Shown here: positions 18,025 to 26,832 of the stretch, piece by piece
Layout: every line of letters begins with the position of its first letter
How positions within the stretch are numbered: position 1 is the stretch's first letter
Source: Pseudomonadota bacterium
GTDB lineage: Bacteria > Pseudomonadota > Alphaproteobacteria > Caulobacterales > Caulobacteraceae
Length of the DNA stretch: 64,000 bases
Direction: 5' to 3'
Assembly: GCA_018241995.1 (NCBI GenBank)
Contig: JAFECT010000003.1
Coordinates: 496,001-560,000, forward strand
Notes under the pieces: generated by a model
Told to the model about the DNA's origin: nothing
What the model saw: the letters and a program-made list of their open reading frames with translations, nothing else
Databases searched by the model: none
Made by a program: the position numbers and the translations under genes

Positions 18025-19404
18025 TCAGGGAGTCGGTCCGACCGGCGCATCTCCCAGCGCGCGGCGCGAATGGCTGAACTGGCCGTAGAGCGCGACCAGA
18101 ACATAGCAGACGGCGGGCACGGCCAAGGCCAGGCTCAGCCCGATGTGGTCCGCCGCGAAGCCGGTCAGGGGCGGGATGGCCGCACCGCCGACGATGGCCA
18201 TGCAGAGCAGGCTGGAGGCCTGGCCGGTGTCCTTGCCCATGCCCTCGATGGCCAGGGTGAAGATGGTCGGGAACATCACCGAATTGACCAGACCCACCGC
18301 GATCAGGGCATAGGCCGAGGTCCAGCCGCTGGTCAGGATCGAGGTCGCCACCAGGGCCACGGCCCCCAGCGCGCAGAGGCTGAGCAGTCGCCCGGCGGGA
18401 ACCTTGGCGAACAGCAGGCCTGAGCCGATCAGCCGCCCGACCATGGCGGCCAGCCAATAGAAGGCGACCATCTGGTTGGCGTCGGCCGGGGTGTGGATGC
18501 AGGGCCAGAACAGGCGCAGCTGGTCGAACGGCACGGGCCGGCAGGCCGCGTGCGCGGTGACGCTCAGGATCTTGGGCTGCATCAGATAGTTGACCATCAG
18601 CCCGCCGATGGTCACCTCCGCGCCGACGTAGAGGAAGATGCCGATCACGCCCCACGCCAGGCGCGGGCGGCGCAGAAGCGCGAAGCTTTTCAGCCCTGTC
18701 TCGGCGCTGGCCGCGGTCGGGACGGCGCGGCTGCGGCGGAACAGCCAGAACAGCACCGCCAGGGCGCCGAGACCCAAGGCGATCCACAGGAACGGCGCCT
18801 GCACGGCCTGGGCCTCGGCCGCGCGATAGGCGGCGAGCTGGGCGGGCGGCGTCGTGGCCGGGTTCGGCGGCGTCACCCCGCTCTTCAGGATCACTGCTGC
18901 GCCGACGAAGGGGCCAAGGAAGGTGCCCAGCGAATTCAGCGCCTGGGCCATAGTCAGGCGGAAGTGCGAGCCGCCCGGCTTGCCCAGGATGGCGATCAGG
19001 GGGTTGGCCGCGACCTGCAGGGTGGTGATGCCGGCGGCCATGATGAACAGGGCTGCCAGGAAGCCCCAATAGACGCCGGCGGAGGCGGCGGGCGAGAACA
19101 GCAGGCAGCCTGTGGCCATGACCACCAGCCCGACCACGATGGTCTTCAGATAACCGATCCGGGCCATGAGGGCGCCGGCCGGCACCGAGACCACGAAATA
19201 GGCGATGAAGAACGCGGTCGCGATCAGGGTCGACTGGGCGTAGCTGAGCGCGAACAGGCCCTTCAGCTTGGGGATCAGCGAATCGATCATCACCGTGGCG
19301 AAGCCCCAGGCGAAGAACAGCGCCACGACCAGTGGCGTCAGCCACCCGCCGCTCGCCGACTGCGCGTCGCCCGCGGCGACCGTGGGCGGAGCCCCCTGAG
19401 CCAT
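18025..19404 (-). CDS. MFS sugar:H+ symporter, FucP/GluP-like
   Basis: A 459-aa inner-membrane protein with 12 predicted helices. It begins in the membrane with 'LTPLVVALFFAWGFATVMIDSLIPKLKGLF', the hallmark of the FucP family, and continues 'YAQSTLIATAFFIAYFVVSVPAGALMARIGYLKTIV'. Helix-4/5 motif 'ITTLQVAANPLIAILG' and 'LTMAQALNSLGTFLGPFVGAA' are also diagnostic. The family imports fucose, glucose, galactose or related sugars with protons; which is used here cannot be read from sequence. A ~45-residue extracytoplasmic insert with a Cys ('HAACRPVPFDQLRLFWPCIH') is unusual for FucP. No sugar-catabolic genes adjoin. Confidence 0.9.
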   Translation of the reverse strand: MAQGAPPTVAAGDAQSASGGWLTPLVVALFFAWGFATVMIDSLIPKLKGLFALSYAQSTLIATAFFIAYFVVSVPAGALMARIGYLKTIVVGLVVMATGCLLFSPAASAGVYWGFLAALFIMAAGITTLQVAANPLIAILGKPGGSHFRLTMAQALNSLGTFLGPFVGAAVILKSGVTPPNPATTPPAQLAAYRAAEAQAVQAPFLWIALGLGALAVLFWLFRRSRAVPTAASAETGLKSFALLRRPRLAWGVIGIFLYVGAEVTIGGLMVNYLMQPKILSVTAHAACRPVPFDQLRLFWPCIHTPADANQMVAFYWLAAMVGRLIGSGLLFAKVPAGRLLSLCALGAVALVATSILTSGWTSAYALIAVGLVNSVMFPTIFTLAIEGMGKDTGQASSLLCMAIVGGAAIPPLTGFAADHIGLSLALAVPAVCYVLVALYGQFSHSRRALGDAPVGPTP

Positions 19405-19540
19405 GCCTCATCCCTCCGACCTGACGGCCTGTTGTAGCGTGCTTCGACACCAGCGTCGCAAGCCTCAGACGCCGCATCTTTCGGCTTGGACAGCGGCGCT
19501 GGGCGGGTCAAGCTCCACCGGACGACTGGGGGGAACGACG

Positions 19541-20479
19541 ATGCGGAACGGCAAACTGAAGCTGACGGCGGCGAGCCTGGCTTTCGCGGGCGTGGCCCTG
19601 ACGGCCGCAGCCGCGGAGCCCCCGGCCAAGGCGCCCCAGGCGTTCCGGCATGTGGCGGTCAAGGCGGTGGCTGACATCCTGGCGGCGTCGAAGCCTTCGG
19701 AATGGCGCCGTCTCGACCCCGAGAACACGCTCTATCTCGACCTGCCGGGCGGGCGGGTGGTCATCGAGCTGGCGCCGGGGTTCGCGCCGCATCACGTGGC
19801 CAATATCAAGGCCCTGGTCCGCGCCGGCTATTTCGACAACGCGGCCATCATCCGCTCGCAGGACAATTATGTGGTCCAGTGGGGCCAGCCGGACGAGAAG
19901 CGTTCGCTGGGCCCGGCCAAGAAGACGCTGAAGGCCGAGTTCGACCGGCGCATCGGCAAGGACGCGCGGCTGGACCGCCTGCAGGACCCGGACACCTATG
20001 CGCCGGAGGTCGGCTTCGCCCAGGGCTTTCCGGCGGCGCGAAACCGCAAGCTCGGGCGGGAATGGCTGACCCACTGCTACGGCGTGGTCGGTGTCGGCCG
20101 CGACGAGGGCGCCGATTCCGGCGGCGGCACCGAGCTCTACGCGGTCAACGGCCAGGCGCCGCGGCACCTCGACCGCAACGTGACCCTGGTCGGGCGCGTG
20201 GTGCAGGGGATGGAGCTGCTGTCGGTGATGCCGCGCGGGACGGGCGACCTCGGCTTCTACAAGACCACGGGGGAGCAGACCCCGATCCGGCGCATCCGCG
20301 TGGCCGCCGACCTGCCGGCGAGCGAGCGGACCGAGCTGGAAGCGCTGCGCACCGACTCGGCCACCTTCAAGACCCTGATGGAATCGCGTCGCAATCGCCG
20401 TGAGCCCTGGTTCAAGGTCCCCGCCGGGCGCCTCGGCGTCTGCAACGCGCCTCTGCCGGTCAGGCCGGCGAAGGGCTGA
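19541..20479 (+). CDS. Exported cyclophilin-type peptidyl-prolyl isomerase
   Basis: A 312-aa protein starting at ATG 19541, with a signal peptide ('[21 protein letters not shown]'). The cyclophilin fold is seen in '[30 protein letters not shown]', '[22 protein letters not shown]' and '[20 protein letters not shown]'. It is longer than the ~170-residue minimal domain, with a 60-residue insert around '[17 protein letters not shown]' and a C-terminal extension. It would catalyse proline isomerisation during periplasmic protein folding; several canonical active-site residues are replaced, so activity is uncertain. The 3' end overlaps the convergent bioD by 20 bp. Confidence 0.85.
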   Translation: MRNGKLKLTAASLAFAGVALTAAAAEPPAKAPQAFRHVAVKAVADILAASKPSEWRRLDPENTLYLDLPGGRVVIELAPGFAPHHVANIKALVRAGYFDNAAIIRSQDNYVVQWGQPDEKRSLGPAKKTLKAEFDRRIGKDARLDRLQDPDTYAPEVGFAQGFPAARNRKLGREWLTHCYGVVGVGRDEGADSGGGTELYAVNGQAPRHLDRNVTLVGRVVQGMELLSVMPRGTGDLGFYKTTGEQTPIRRIRVAADLPASERTELEALRTDSATFKTLMESRRNRREPWFKVPAGRLGVCNAPLPVRPAKG

Positions 20480-21143
20480 GCTCCAGGCTGCGGGCCAGGG
20501 CGTCGGCGAAGCTCGGGTCGGCGCGAGGCGCGGTGACGCTCGGCAATCCGGCGAAGGCCGAGATCGCGGTGACGGTCTCATCAAGCGGGGCTGAAGACTC
20601 CGCGCTCTCGCTGACGACCAGGGCGGCGATGGGCAGGCCGCGGTTCCGGACAGCTTCGACGGCCGTGAGCATGTGGCTGATGGCGCCGAGGTAGGAGCCG
20701 CCGACCAGCAGGGTCGGCAGACCCAGCGCCCGGGCGAGATCCAGGCAGGTCTCGGTGTCGCTGACCGGCGACATGACGCCCCCGGCGCTCTCGATCAGCA
20801 GCCAGTCGGCGTCGGGCCGGGCCAGGCGCGCGCGACAGGCGCCGGTGACGGCCTCGAAGTCCAGATGCTCCCCTTGCAGGCGGGCGGCCAGGGGAGGGGA
20901 CTGCGGCGCGCGGTATTGGAGGGGCGCGATGCGGGCGATCTCGTCCGGCGTCACGGGTCGGCCGAGCGCGGCGAGCAGTACGGCCGGGTCGCTGCCCTCG
21001 GGCGCCGCGGGATCGAAGCCGCTGACCACGGGCTTCAGCGCATCGACGCTGCGGCCTCTGCGGCTCAGGGCGCGGATGAGGGCTGAGGCGACCCAGGTCT
21101 TGCCGACGTCGGTGCCGGTCCCAGCCACGAAGAGGGCGCGCAT
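20460..21143 (-). CDS. bioD: Dethiobiotin synthetase
   Basis: A 227-aa cytosolic ATP-dependent enzyme that closes the ureido ring of 7,8-diaminopelargonate to give dethiobiotin. The P-loop 'GTGTDVGKTW' (residues 8-17) and 'ALKPVVSGFD' are typical; 'ESAGGVMSPVS' is the substrate-binding loop. It begins immediately after bioF (bioF stop abuts the ATG at 21143), so they form one operon, and it overlaps the convergent cyclophilin gene by 20 bp. Confidence 0.95.
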   Translation of the reverse strand: MRALFVAGTGTDVGKTWVASALIRALSRRGRSVDALKPVVSGFDPAAPEGSDPAVLLAALGRPVTPDEIARIAPLQYRAPQSPPLAARLQGEHLDFEAVTGACRARLARPDADWLLIESAGGVMSPVSDTETCLDLARALGLPTLLVGGSYLGAISHMLTAVEAVRNRGLPIAALVVSESAESSAPLDETVTAISAFAGLPSVTAPRADPSFADALARSLELSPSPA

Positions 21144-22307
21144 TCAGGCGGCTTTCGGCGAGGCGTCGGCCCAGGGCCGCACGGCCTCCGCCAGGCGCAG
21201 CACATCGGCCTCGCTGTGACCGGCGGTGAAGGCGATGCGGAGGCGGGCCGTGCCGGCGGGCACGCTGGGCGGGCGGATGGCCACGACCAGTAGGCTTTGC
21301 GCCTCCAGCCGGGCGGAAGCCTCCAGCGCCGCCTCAGGCGCGCCGACGATCAGGGGCACGATGGGGCTCTGCGGCTGGGGCAGGCCGAGCGCGGCGGCGA
21401 ACAGGCGCGCGCGGGCCAGGGGCTGGGCGCAGAGGTCCCGGTCCGCCTCGATCAGGTCCAGGGCGGCGATGGCCGCTCCCGCGCTGGCGGGCGGCAGGCC
21501 GGTGGTGAAGACGAAGCTGCGGGCGCGGGTCTTGACCAGGTCGATGACCGTCCGCGACGCGCAGAGATAGCCGCCGTAGCCGCCGACCGCCTTGGACAGG
21601 GTGCCCATCTGCAGCGGCACACGTGCGTCCGGAAACACATGGGTCGAGCCGCGGCCGCTGCCGACCACCCCCAGGCCGTGGGCGTCGTCGCTGAGCAGCC
21701 AGGCGTCGTGAGCCTCGCAGAGCGCCGACAGCCGATCGAGCGGGGCCAGATCGCCGTCCATGGAGAAGACCCCGTCGGTGGCGACAAGGGCGTGGCGTGC
21801 GCCGGCGCGATGTTGGCCAAGCAATTCCACGAGATGCGCGATGTCGTTGTGGCGGAAGCTCAGCACCTTGGCGCCCGACAGCTTGGCCCCTGACCACAGG
21901 CAGGCATGAGCCAGGGCGTCGATCAGGATCAGGTCCTCGGGGCTGGCCAAAGTCGGGATCACGCCGCTGTTGGTCAGGTAGCCGGAGCCGAATACGCAGG
22001 CGGCTTCCGTGCCCTTCAGCCGGGCCAGGCGCGCTTCGAGTTCACCCAGCAGCGGGTGGTCGCCGGTGACCAGCCGAGAGGCGCCGGCGCCCACGCCATA
22101 GGCCTCGACCGCCGTGATCGCGGCGGACTTCACCGCCGGATGGTGCGACAGGTTCAGGTAGTCGTTGCACGAGAACGACAGCAGGCGGCGCCCGCCCCGC
22201 TCGACCCACAGGCCGTCCAGGCGGTGGGTGGCCGTCAGGGTGCGGCGCAGGCTTCGCGCGCCGAGATCGGCGAGCTTGGCTTCCGCAAAGGCGTCTAGAC
22301 TCAACAT
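21144..22307 (-). CDS. bioF: 8-amino-7-oxononanoate synthase
   Basis: A 387-aa PLP enzyme condensing pimeloyl-thioester with L-alanine. PLP lysine K239 sits in 'GTLSKAVGGYGGY'; 'SDDAHGLGVVG' holds D207 and H210; 'SFSCNDYLNLSHHP' and 'GVGAGASRLVTG' are further signatures. ATG 22307 gives the standard N-terminus. The bioF-bioD pair is divergent from bioA across a 90-bp region. bioB and pimeloyl-forming genes are not in the window. Confidence 0.95.
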   Translation of the reverse strand: MLSLDAFAEAKLADLGARSLRRTLTATHRLDGLWVERGGRRLLSFSCNDYLNLSHHPAVKSAAITAVEAYGVGAGASRLVTGDHPLLGELEARLARLKGTEAACVFGSGYLTNSGVIPTLASPEDLILIDALAHACLWSGAKLSGAKVLSFRHNDIAHLVELLGQHRAGARHALVATDGVFSMDGDLAPLDRLSALCEAHDAWLLSDDAHGLGVVGSGRGSTHVFPDARVPLQMGTLSKAVGGYGGYLCASRTVIDLVKTRARSFVFTTGLPPASAGAAIAALDLIEADRDLCAQPLARARLFAAALGLPQPQSPIVPLIVGAPEAALEASARLEAQSLLVVAIRPPSVPAGTARLRIAFTAGHSEADVLRLAEAVRPWADASPKAA

Positions 22308-22357
22308 GGCGCGGCGAGGGGGTAGCAGAGCCCGCGCCGCCCGCAAGCGAACATTTC

Positions 22358-22369
22358 TCGATTGATCGA
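22358..22369. promoter_or_regulatory. Palindrome in the bioF/bioA divergent region
   Basis: TCGATTGATCGA is a 5-bp perfect inverted repeat (TCGAT/ATCGA) with a 2-bp spacer, located 28 bp before bioA and 50 bp before bioF. It is placed well for a shared operator. It does not match the TTATMKATAA BioR consensus. Confidence 0.25.
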
Positions 22370-22397
22370 AGGGCCGCCCTGGCCGACATGCGCCGCC

Positions 22398-23660
22398 ATG
22401 AGCGATCCCGAATGGCTGGCCCTGGGCCGCGAGCACGTGTGGCGGCCCTATTGCCAGATGAAGACGGCGCGTCCGCCGCTGCCGGTCGCCCGCACTCACG
22501 GCGCCCGCATCGTGCTTGAGGACGGTCGCGAGCTGATCGACGGCATCGCCTCCTGGTGGACGGCCTGTCATGGCTACAACCATCCCCATATCGCCGAGGC
22601 GGTGCGGGCCCAGCTCGAGGCCATGCCGCATGTGATGTTCGGCGGCTTGGCGCACGCTCCGGCCTATCGCCTGGCCGAGCGGCTGGCGCGGCTGCTGCCC
22701 GGCGACCTGGAGCACGTGTTCTTTGCGGAATCCGGCTCGGTGGCCGTTGAGATCGCCATGAAGATGGCGCTGCAGTTCTGGATCAACCGCGGCGTCCGGG
22801 GGAAGAGCCGCTTCCTGTCCTTCCGCGGCGGCTATCACGGCGACACCCTGGCCACCATGACGGTGTGCGACCCGGAGGAGGGGATGCACGCCCTGTTCTC
22901 CGGCGTCATGCCTGCACAGGTCATCGCCGACCTGCCGCGCGACGAAACATCGACCGCAACCTTGGACGCGATCCTGGGCGAACGGGCGGGCGAGATCGCC
23001 GCGATCCTGGTGGAGCCTCTGGTGCAGGGCGCCGGCGGCATGCTGTTCCACGAACCCGAGGTGCTGCGGCGCCTGCGCGCCCTGGCCGACCGGCACGATG
23101 TGCTGCTGATCTTCGACGAGATATTCACCGGCTTCGGCCGCACCGGCACGTTGTTCGCCATGGAGCAGGCGGGCGTGCAGCCCGACATCGTCACCCTGTC
23201 CAAGGCCCTGACCGGCGGGACCCTGCCGCTGTCGGCGGCGATCGCCAGCCGGCGGGTGTTCGAGGCCTTCTGGTCCGACGATCCGGGCGCGGTCCTGATG
23301 CACGGCCCGACCTACATGGCCAATCCGCTGGCCTGCGCGGCGGCGAACGCCTCGCTCGATCTCTTCCAAAGCGGCCAGTGGCAGGTGGAGGTCGCGCGGC
23401 TCTCACGTGGCTTGGCCGAGGGGCTCGAGCCCTGCCGCGGCCTGCCCGGCGTGGTCGACGTGCGGGTGATGGGCGCCATCGGCGTGGTTGAGTTCGCGCA
23501 CGCCGTCGCGACCGGCGAACTCTGCGCCCGCTTCGCCGAGGAGGGAGTCTGGATCAGGCCCATGGGCCAGGTCGTCTACCTGACCCCGGCCTTTGTGATT
23601 TCCGACCAGGAGCTGGCGACCCTGACCGGGGCGGTCTGCAATGTCCTGGCGCGCGGCTGA
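22398..23660 (+). CDS. bioA: Adenosylmethionine-8-amino-7-oxononanoate aminotransferase
   Basis: A 420-aa class-III aminotransferase using SAM as amino donor to convert KAPA to DAPA. Features: 'HVWRPYCQMK' (BioA-type N-terminus), 'DGIASWWTACHGYNHP', 'ESGSVAVEIAMKMA', 'FDEIFTGFGRTG' (D240 contacts PLP) and K269 in 'TLSKALTGG'. ATG 22398 is chosen because it gives the standard N-terminus; the frame also extends to a TTG at 22362. Divergent from bioF-bioD, completing three of the four late biotin steps. Confidence 0.96.
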   Translation: MSDPEWLALGREHVWRPYCQMKTARPPLPVARTHGARIVLEDGRELIDGIASWWTACHGYNHPHIAEAVRAQLEAMPHVMFGGLAHAPAYRLAERLARLLPGDLEHVFFAESGSVAVEIAMKMALQFWINRGVRGKSRFLSFRGGYHGDTLATMTVCDPEEGMHALFSGVMPAQVIADLPRDETSTATLDAILGERAGEIAAILVEPLVQGAGGMLFHEPEVLRRLRALADRHDVLLIFDEIFTGFGRTGTLFAMEQAGVQPDIVTLSKALTGGTLPLSAAIASRRVFEAFWSDDPGAVLMHGPTYMANPLACAAANASLDLFQSGQWQVEVARLSRGLAEGLEPCRGLPGVVDVRVMGAIGVVEFAHAVATGELCARFAEEGVWIRPMGQVVYLTPAFVISDQELATLTGAVCNVLARG

Positions 23661-23765
23661 TCGATGCCGGGCGGAGACAATCTCGAAGGCCGTCAAAGCG
23701 TTACAGTAGCTTAATTTGCGTCACGCTTCAGCTTCGCTAGCCTCTGCGCGGACATGGAGGGGCCG

Positions 23766-24752
23766 ATGAAACGCCTTGCCCTCACCGCCTGCCTGGCGGT
23801 GTTCGCGCCAATGCCGGCCGCGGCCGACGCACCGACGCCGCCGAAACCTCAGGCCCTTGCACCCGGCGTCTGGCTGATTCCCGGCGGCATCCTTCCGAAG
23901 CGCCAGCCGGACGGCAATACGGTCATCTTCGCCGCGCCGAAGGGGCTGGTCGTGGTCGATACTGGCCGCCACCGCTGGCACCGCCAGGCCATCCTCGAAT
24001 TCGCCCGCGCCCAAGGCCGGCCGATCGTGGCCATCGTCAACAGCCACTGGCACTTGGATCACGTCAGCGGCAATCCGGACCTCAAGCGCGCCTATCCGGG
24101 GGCCAAGGTCTACGCCTCCAACGCCATCGACGCGGCCCTGACCGGCTTCCTGCCCAAGAGCGCGGAACAGGCGAAGCCCTATCTCGGCTCCGGCAAGCTG
24201 CCCCCCGAGACGGAGGAGGATCTCCGGGCCGACTTCGCCACCATCGACAACGGCCGGGCGCTCAAGCCCGATGCGCCGGTGACCGCGTCAGGCGTGCGCA
24301 GCCTGGGCGGGCTGAAGGTGCAGCTGAACCTGGCGCCCAACGCCGCCACCGACGGCGACGTCTGGCTGTTCGAGCCGAAGAGCGGCGTGGCGGCGGTCGG
24401 CGACCTGGTCACCCTTCCCGCGCCGTTCCTCGACACCGCCTGCGCCAAGGGCTGGAAGGCCGCGCTTGACCGGGTCTGGGCCACGCCCTTCCGCATCGCC
24501 GTGCCCGGTCATGGCGCGCCGATGACCCGTGCGCAGTTCAATAGCTATCGGCGCGCCTTTTCGTCCCTGACCGACTGCGCCGCTTCGTCGCGCCCGAAGG
24601 CGGAATGCGCTGCCGACTGGAGCGCTGCGACCGCCGACCTGCGCGGGGCGGACCCACAGGAAGCCAAGCGCGCGCAAGGCATGACGGAATACTATGTCGC
24701 CGATGTGCTGCGCGCCCATGGGGGGAACAGCGCCTATTGCACGGCGCCTTGA
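23766..24752 (+). CDS. Exported metallo-beta-lactamase-fold hydrolase
   Basis: A 328-aa protein starting at ATG 23766 with GGAGGGG at 23756-23762, and a signal peptide ('LALTACLAVFAPMPAAADA'). The dinuclear zinc motif 'HWHLDH' (H94-x-H96-x-D98-H99) follows 'GLVVVDTG'; later 'GDLVTLPAP' (Asp) and 'PGHG' (His) supply remaining ligands. The fold hydrolyses beta-lactams, thioesters or phosphodiesters; this subgroup with C-terminal helices and two Cys pairs is not specific to beta-lactams, so antibiotic resistance should not be inferred. Confidence 0.88.
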   Translation: MKRLALTACLAVFAPMPAAADAPTPPKPQALAPGVWLIPGGILPKRQPDGNTVIFAAPKGLVVVDTGRHRWHRQAILEFARAQGRPIVAIVNSHWHLDHVSGNPDLKRAYPGAKVYASNAIDAALTGFLPKSAEQAKPYLGSGKLPPETEEDLRADFATIDNGRALKPDAPVTASGVRSLGGLKVQLNLAPNAATDGDVWLFEPKSGVAAVGDLVTLPAPFLDTACAKGWKAALDRVWATPFRIAVPGHGAPMTRAQFNSYRRAFSSLTDCAASSRPKAECAADWSAATADLRGADPQEAKRAQGMTEYYVADVLRAHGGNSAYCTAP

Positions 24753-24842
24753 GAGGGGCGGCTTCGGGATTTCGATGTTCGCCGAGCCTTGCTCGCCGCA
24801 ACCGCCGCGCTAGAAGGGCGCAGTGGGAGCCGGACCGGTCTG

Positions 24843-25133
24843 ATGATCTACGCGCTTTGCGTCGCTTTCTTCGTGCTGGGCTTTGTCGCGCGCGACGCCG
24901 TCAAGGCGATCTGGTCGCTGAAGTCGCTGCAGCGCATGAACCGGCGCTTCAAGCGCGGCGGCGTGAACTCGGCCGGGCCCGGTCCGAGCCGAGTCGTACC
25001 CATCGTTCGCGCGACGCCCATGAAGTCGGGGGCGGAAGCAGACAGCGGCCCGTCGGCGCGCGCCGTCGGCCTGTTCGGCCCCGCCGACGGCGAGACGGCC
25101 GAAGTGCGGGACGAGGCCCCCCCCGCCGCCTGA
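24843..25133 (+). CDS. Small membrane-anchored protein
   Basis: A 96-aa protein starting at ATG 24843. One N-terminal membrane helix 'MIYALCVAFFVLGFVARDAV' is followed by a basic amphipathic stretch 'KSLKSLQRMNRRFKRGG'-like region and a low-complexity Pro/Ala/Gly tail. No family recognised. Orientation with the basic segment after the helix implies a cytoplasmic C-terminus. Confidence 0.5.
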   Translation: MIYALCVAFFVLGFVARDAVKAIWSLKSLQRMNRRFKRGGVNSAGPGPSRVVPIVRATPMKSGAEADSGPSARAVGLFGPADGETAEVRDEAPPAA

Positions 25134-25212
25134 TCCGCGCCGAGCCGGCGGCGCCTCCTCGCAAATCGTCGAACGTGCGGGATCGAACCGTCGGGTAAGC
25201 CGTTGTTCCGGC

Positions 25213-25605
25213 ATGATGTCCCGTGTCGCCCGCTTCCGCTTCGCCGCCGTGGTCCTGGCCGCCGCCGGTCTGGCCGTTTCCACGGCTCCCGCCTCCGCCG
25301 ATCCTCTGATCCGCGCCGCTTTCCACCCGTCGTTCAAGGGGACCGTCGGCGTCTGCCTGCTGGTGGATCCCCGGGCCGGGTCAGTTCTCGACGCGCGGGT
25401 GGTGGAGCCTTCAGGCAATCCGACCTTGGACGCCTCGGTGGGTCTCTGGGCGCCGACCCTGACGGTGCCGAAGAGCGAGAAGGCGGACGCCCGGCCGGAG
25501 TGGCTGCCGATGTACGCATCCTTCGAGGGCGCGCGCGAGAAGAGCGGCCTTCCGGACTGCAAGGTGGTTTCGCAAGCGCAGACGCGGGTGCTGGCGCAAA
25601 AGTGA
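25213..25605 (+). CDS. Small exported protein resembling the TonB C-terminal domain
   Basis: A 130-aa protein starting at ATG 25213 with a signal peptide ('FAAVVLAAAGLAVSTAPASA'). The mature part, 'FKGTVGVCLLVDPRAGSVLDARVVEPSGNPTLDAS', resembles the core strand-turn-strand of TonB C-terminal/energy-transducer domains ('G.v.v…dG.v…rVv.SSGn..LD'). Two Cys (in 'GVCLLVD' and 'PDCKVV') may form a disulfide. Unlike TonB it has no membrane anchor or Pro-rich spacer. The assignment is by visual similarity only. Confidence 0.55.
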   Translation: MMSRVARFRFAAVVLAAAGLAVSTAPASADPLIRAAFHPSFKGTVGVCLLVDPRAGSVLDARVVEPSGNPTLDASVGLWAPTLTVPKSEKADARPEWLPMYASFEGAREKSGLPDCKVVSQAQTRVLAQK

Positions 25606-25762
25606 CGCAGAAACTCGCCTGCCTTCACGCCTTCTAAATGCCCGAAAGCAAGGCCAGTGGTCGCTCAACGCGCGTGCCGGCTTGACGCCTGCGCGTGCGC
25701 CGTACAGCTTTCGCGGCTCTCACGCGCCAAGCGCCCCGGCCAAAAGTCTTTCGGAAAGAAAC

Positions 25763-26614
25763 ATGACCGCTTCCACGCCCAGCAACGTCCGCGGCCTCGG
25801 CCGCTCCGCCCTCAACGCCGTGCGCGCCCTGAGCTTCGCCGCTGTCCTCGCCGTCGGCGTCGGCGCCGCGAGCGCCAGCTTCGCCGATCCGGAGAACGCC
25901 CCGGCGCTGCAGGCCTACAACACCCGCCAGTATCAGCAGGCCGTCGACCTGACGACCAAGACCCTTGCCGCCAAGGACAACATCGAAGCCCTCTACATCC
26001 GCGGCAACGCCTACAACGCCATGGGCAACTTCGCCGCCGCGATCAGCGACTTCGAGAAGGCCAAGACCCTGACCGCCGCGGCCGGCGGCGGCCCGATGCT
26101 GATGGCCATCAACAACAGCCTGATCACCAGCTACATGTTCGGCGGCCAGACCGATAAGGGCGTCGCCGCCTATCAGGAAATGAAGAAGGCCAACGCCACG
26201 GACACCCGTCCGGACGACACCCTCGTCCAGGGCTTCCAGGCTCAGGCGAACAACGCGGTGCGCGCGGGCAAGATCAATGACGCGATCGCCAGCCTGGAGC
26301 GTGCGGCCACCGAGGTGCCCTCCAAGGCCGCCCCGCTCTACGCCATCGCCGCCTACTACATGAGCACCGCTCCCGGCGCCGACTGGAAGAAGGTTCAGGC
26401 CGAAGCGGGCAAGTCCCTGGCGGTCGATCCCAACAACGCCCGCGCCAACTTCGTGCTGGGCGTGGCTCTGGCCAACCTGAGCGACACCCCCGGCGCCATC
26501 GCCGCCCTGCAGAAGGCCAAGGCCAACGCCGGGTCCGATGCGAACCTGGCGCACGACATCGACGGCGCTCTGACGCAGTTGCAGCCGGCTGCGGCTCCCG
26601 CGCCGAAGGGCTGA
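25763..26614 (+). CDS. Exported tetratricopeptide-repeat protein
   Basis: A 283-aa protein starting at ATG 25763 after a GGAAAG ribosome site. An unusually long N-region precedes the signal-peptide core 'ALSFAAVLAVGVGAASASFA' (residues ~25-45). The rest is TPR-like helical hairpins: 'YNTRQYQQAVDLTTKTLAA', 'ALYIRGNAYNAMGNFAAAISDFEKA', 'NARANFVLGVALANLSDTPGAIAALQKA'. No enzymatic motif; a periplasmic scaffold is likely. A strong terminator follows. Confidence 0.8.
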   Translation: MTASTPSNVRGLGRSALNAVRALSFAAVLAVGVGAASASFADPENAPALQAYNTRQYQQAVDLTTKTLAAKDNIEALYIRGNAYNAMGNFAAAISDFEKAKTLTAAAGGGPMLMAINNSLITSYMFGGQTDKGVAAYQEMKKANATDTRPDDTLVQGFQAQANNAVRAGKINDAIASLERAATEVPSKAAPLYAIAAYYMSTAPGADWKKVQAEAGKSLAVDPNNARANFVLGVALANLSDTPGAIAALQKAKANAGSDANLAHDIDGALTQLQPAAAPAPKG

Positions 26615-26639
26615 TCCAGCCTGGCGTCGCCTGACTTGA

Positions 26640-26671
26640 GGGCCCGCTTCCGCAAGGAGGCGGGCCCTTTT
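26640..26671 (+). terminator. Rho-independent terminator after the TPR gene
   Basis: The stem GGGCCCGCTTCC (26640-26651) pairs with GGAGGCGGGCCC (26656-26667) around a short loop, followed by TTTT (26668-26671). Confidence 0.9.
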
Positions 26672-26832
26672 GCATGCGCGGCGGGCGGGTGGACCGACTC
26701 GCGCAACGTCGGTACGGGAACTGTCGAGCTTGTAGGGGGTTTCGCCTAAACGCCGCGGCTTGGGGCTGAACCGCGAACGTCAATGCTGGGATAGCCGCGC
26801 CGGAGGGATCGGCGCGTCGGACGGGAACCAAG

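Noticed and set aside
23766-24752. Beta-lactam resistance gene
   Set aside because: The metallo-beta-lactamase fold is present, but the broader family is functionally diverse and no feature specific to beta-lactamases was seen.
25180-25204. GGATC-N16-CGTT before the TonB-like exported protein
   Set aside because: Resembles the EcfG promoter but the -35 has T in place of the conserved A (GGAAC), so it falls below the standard set by the two exact sites.
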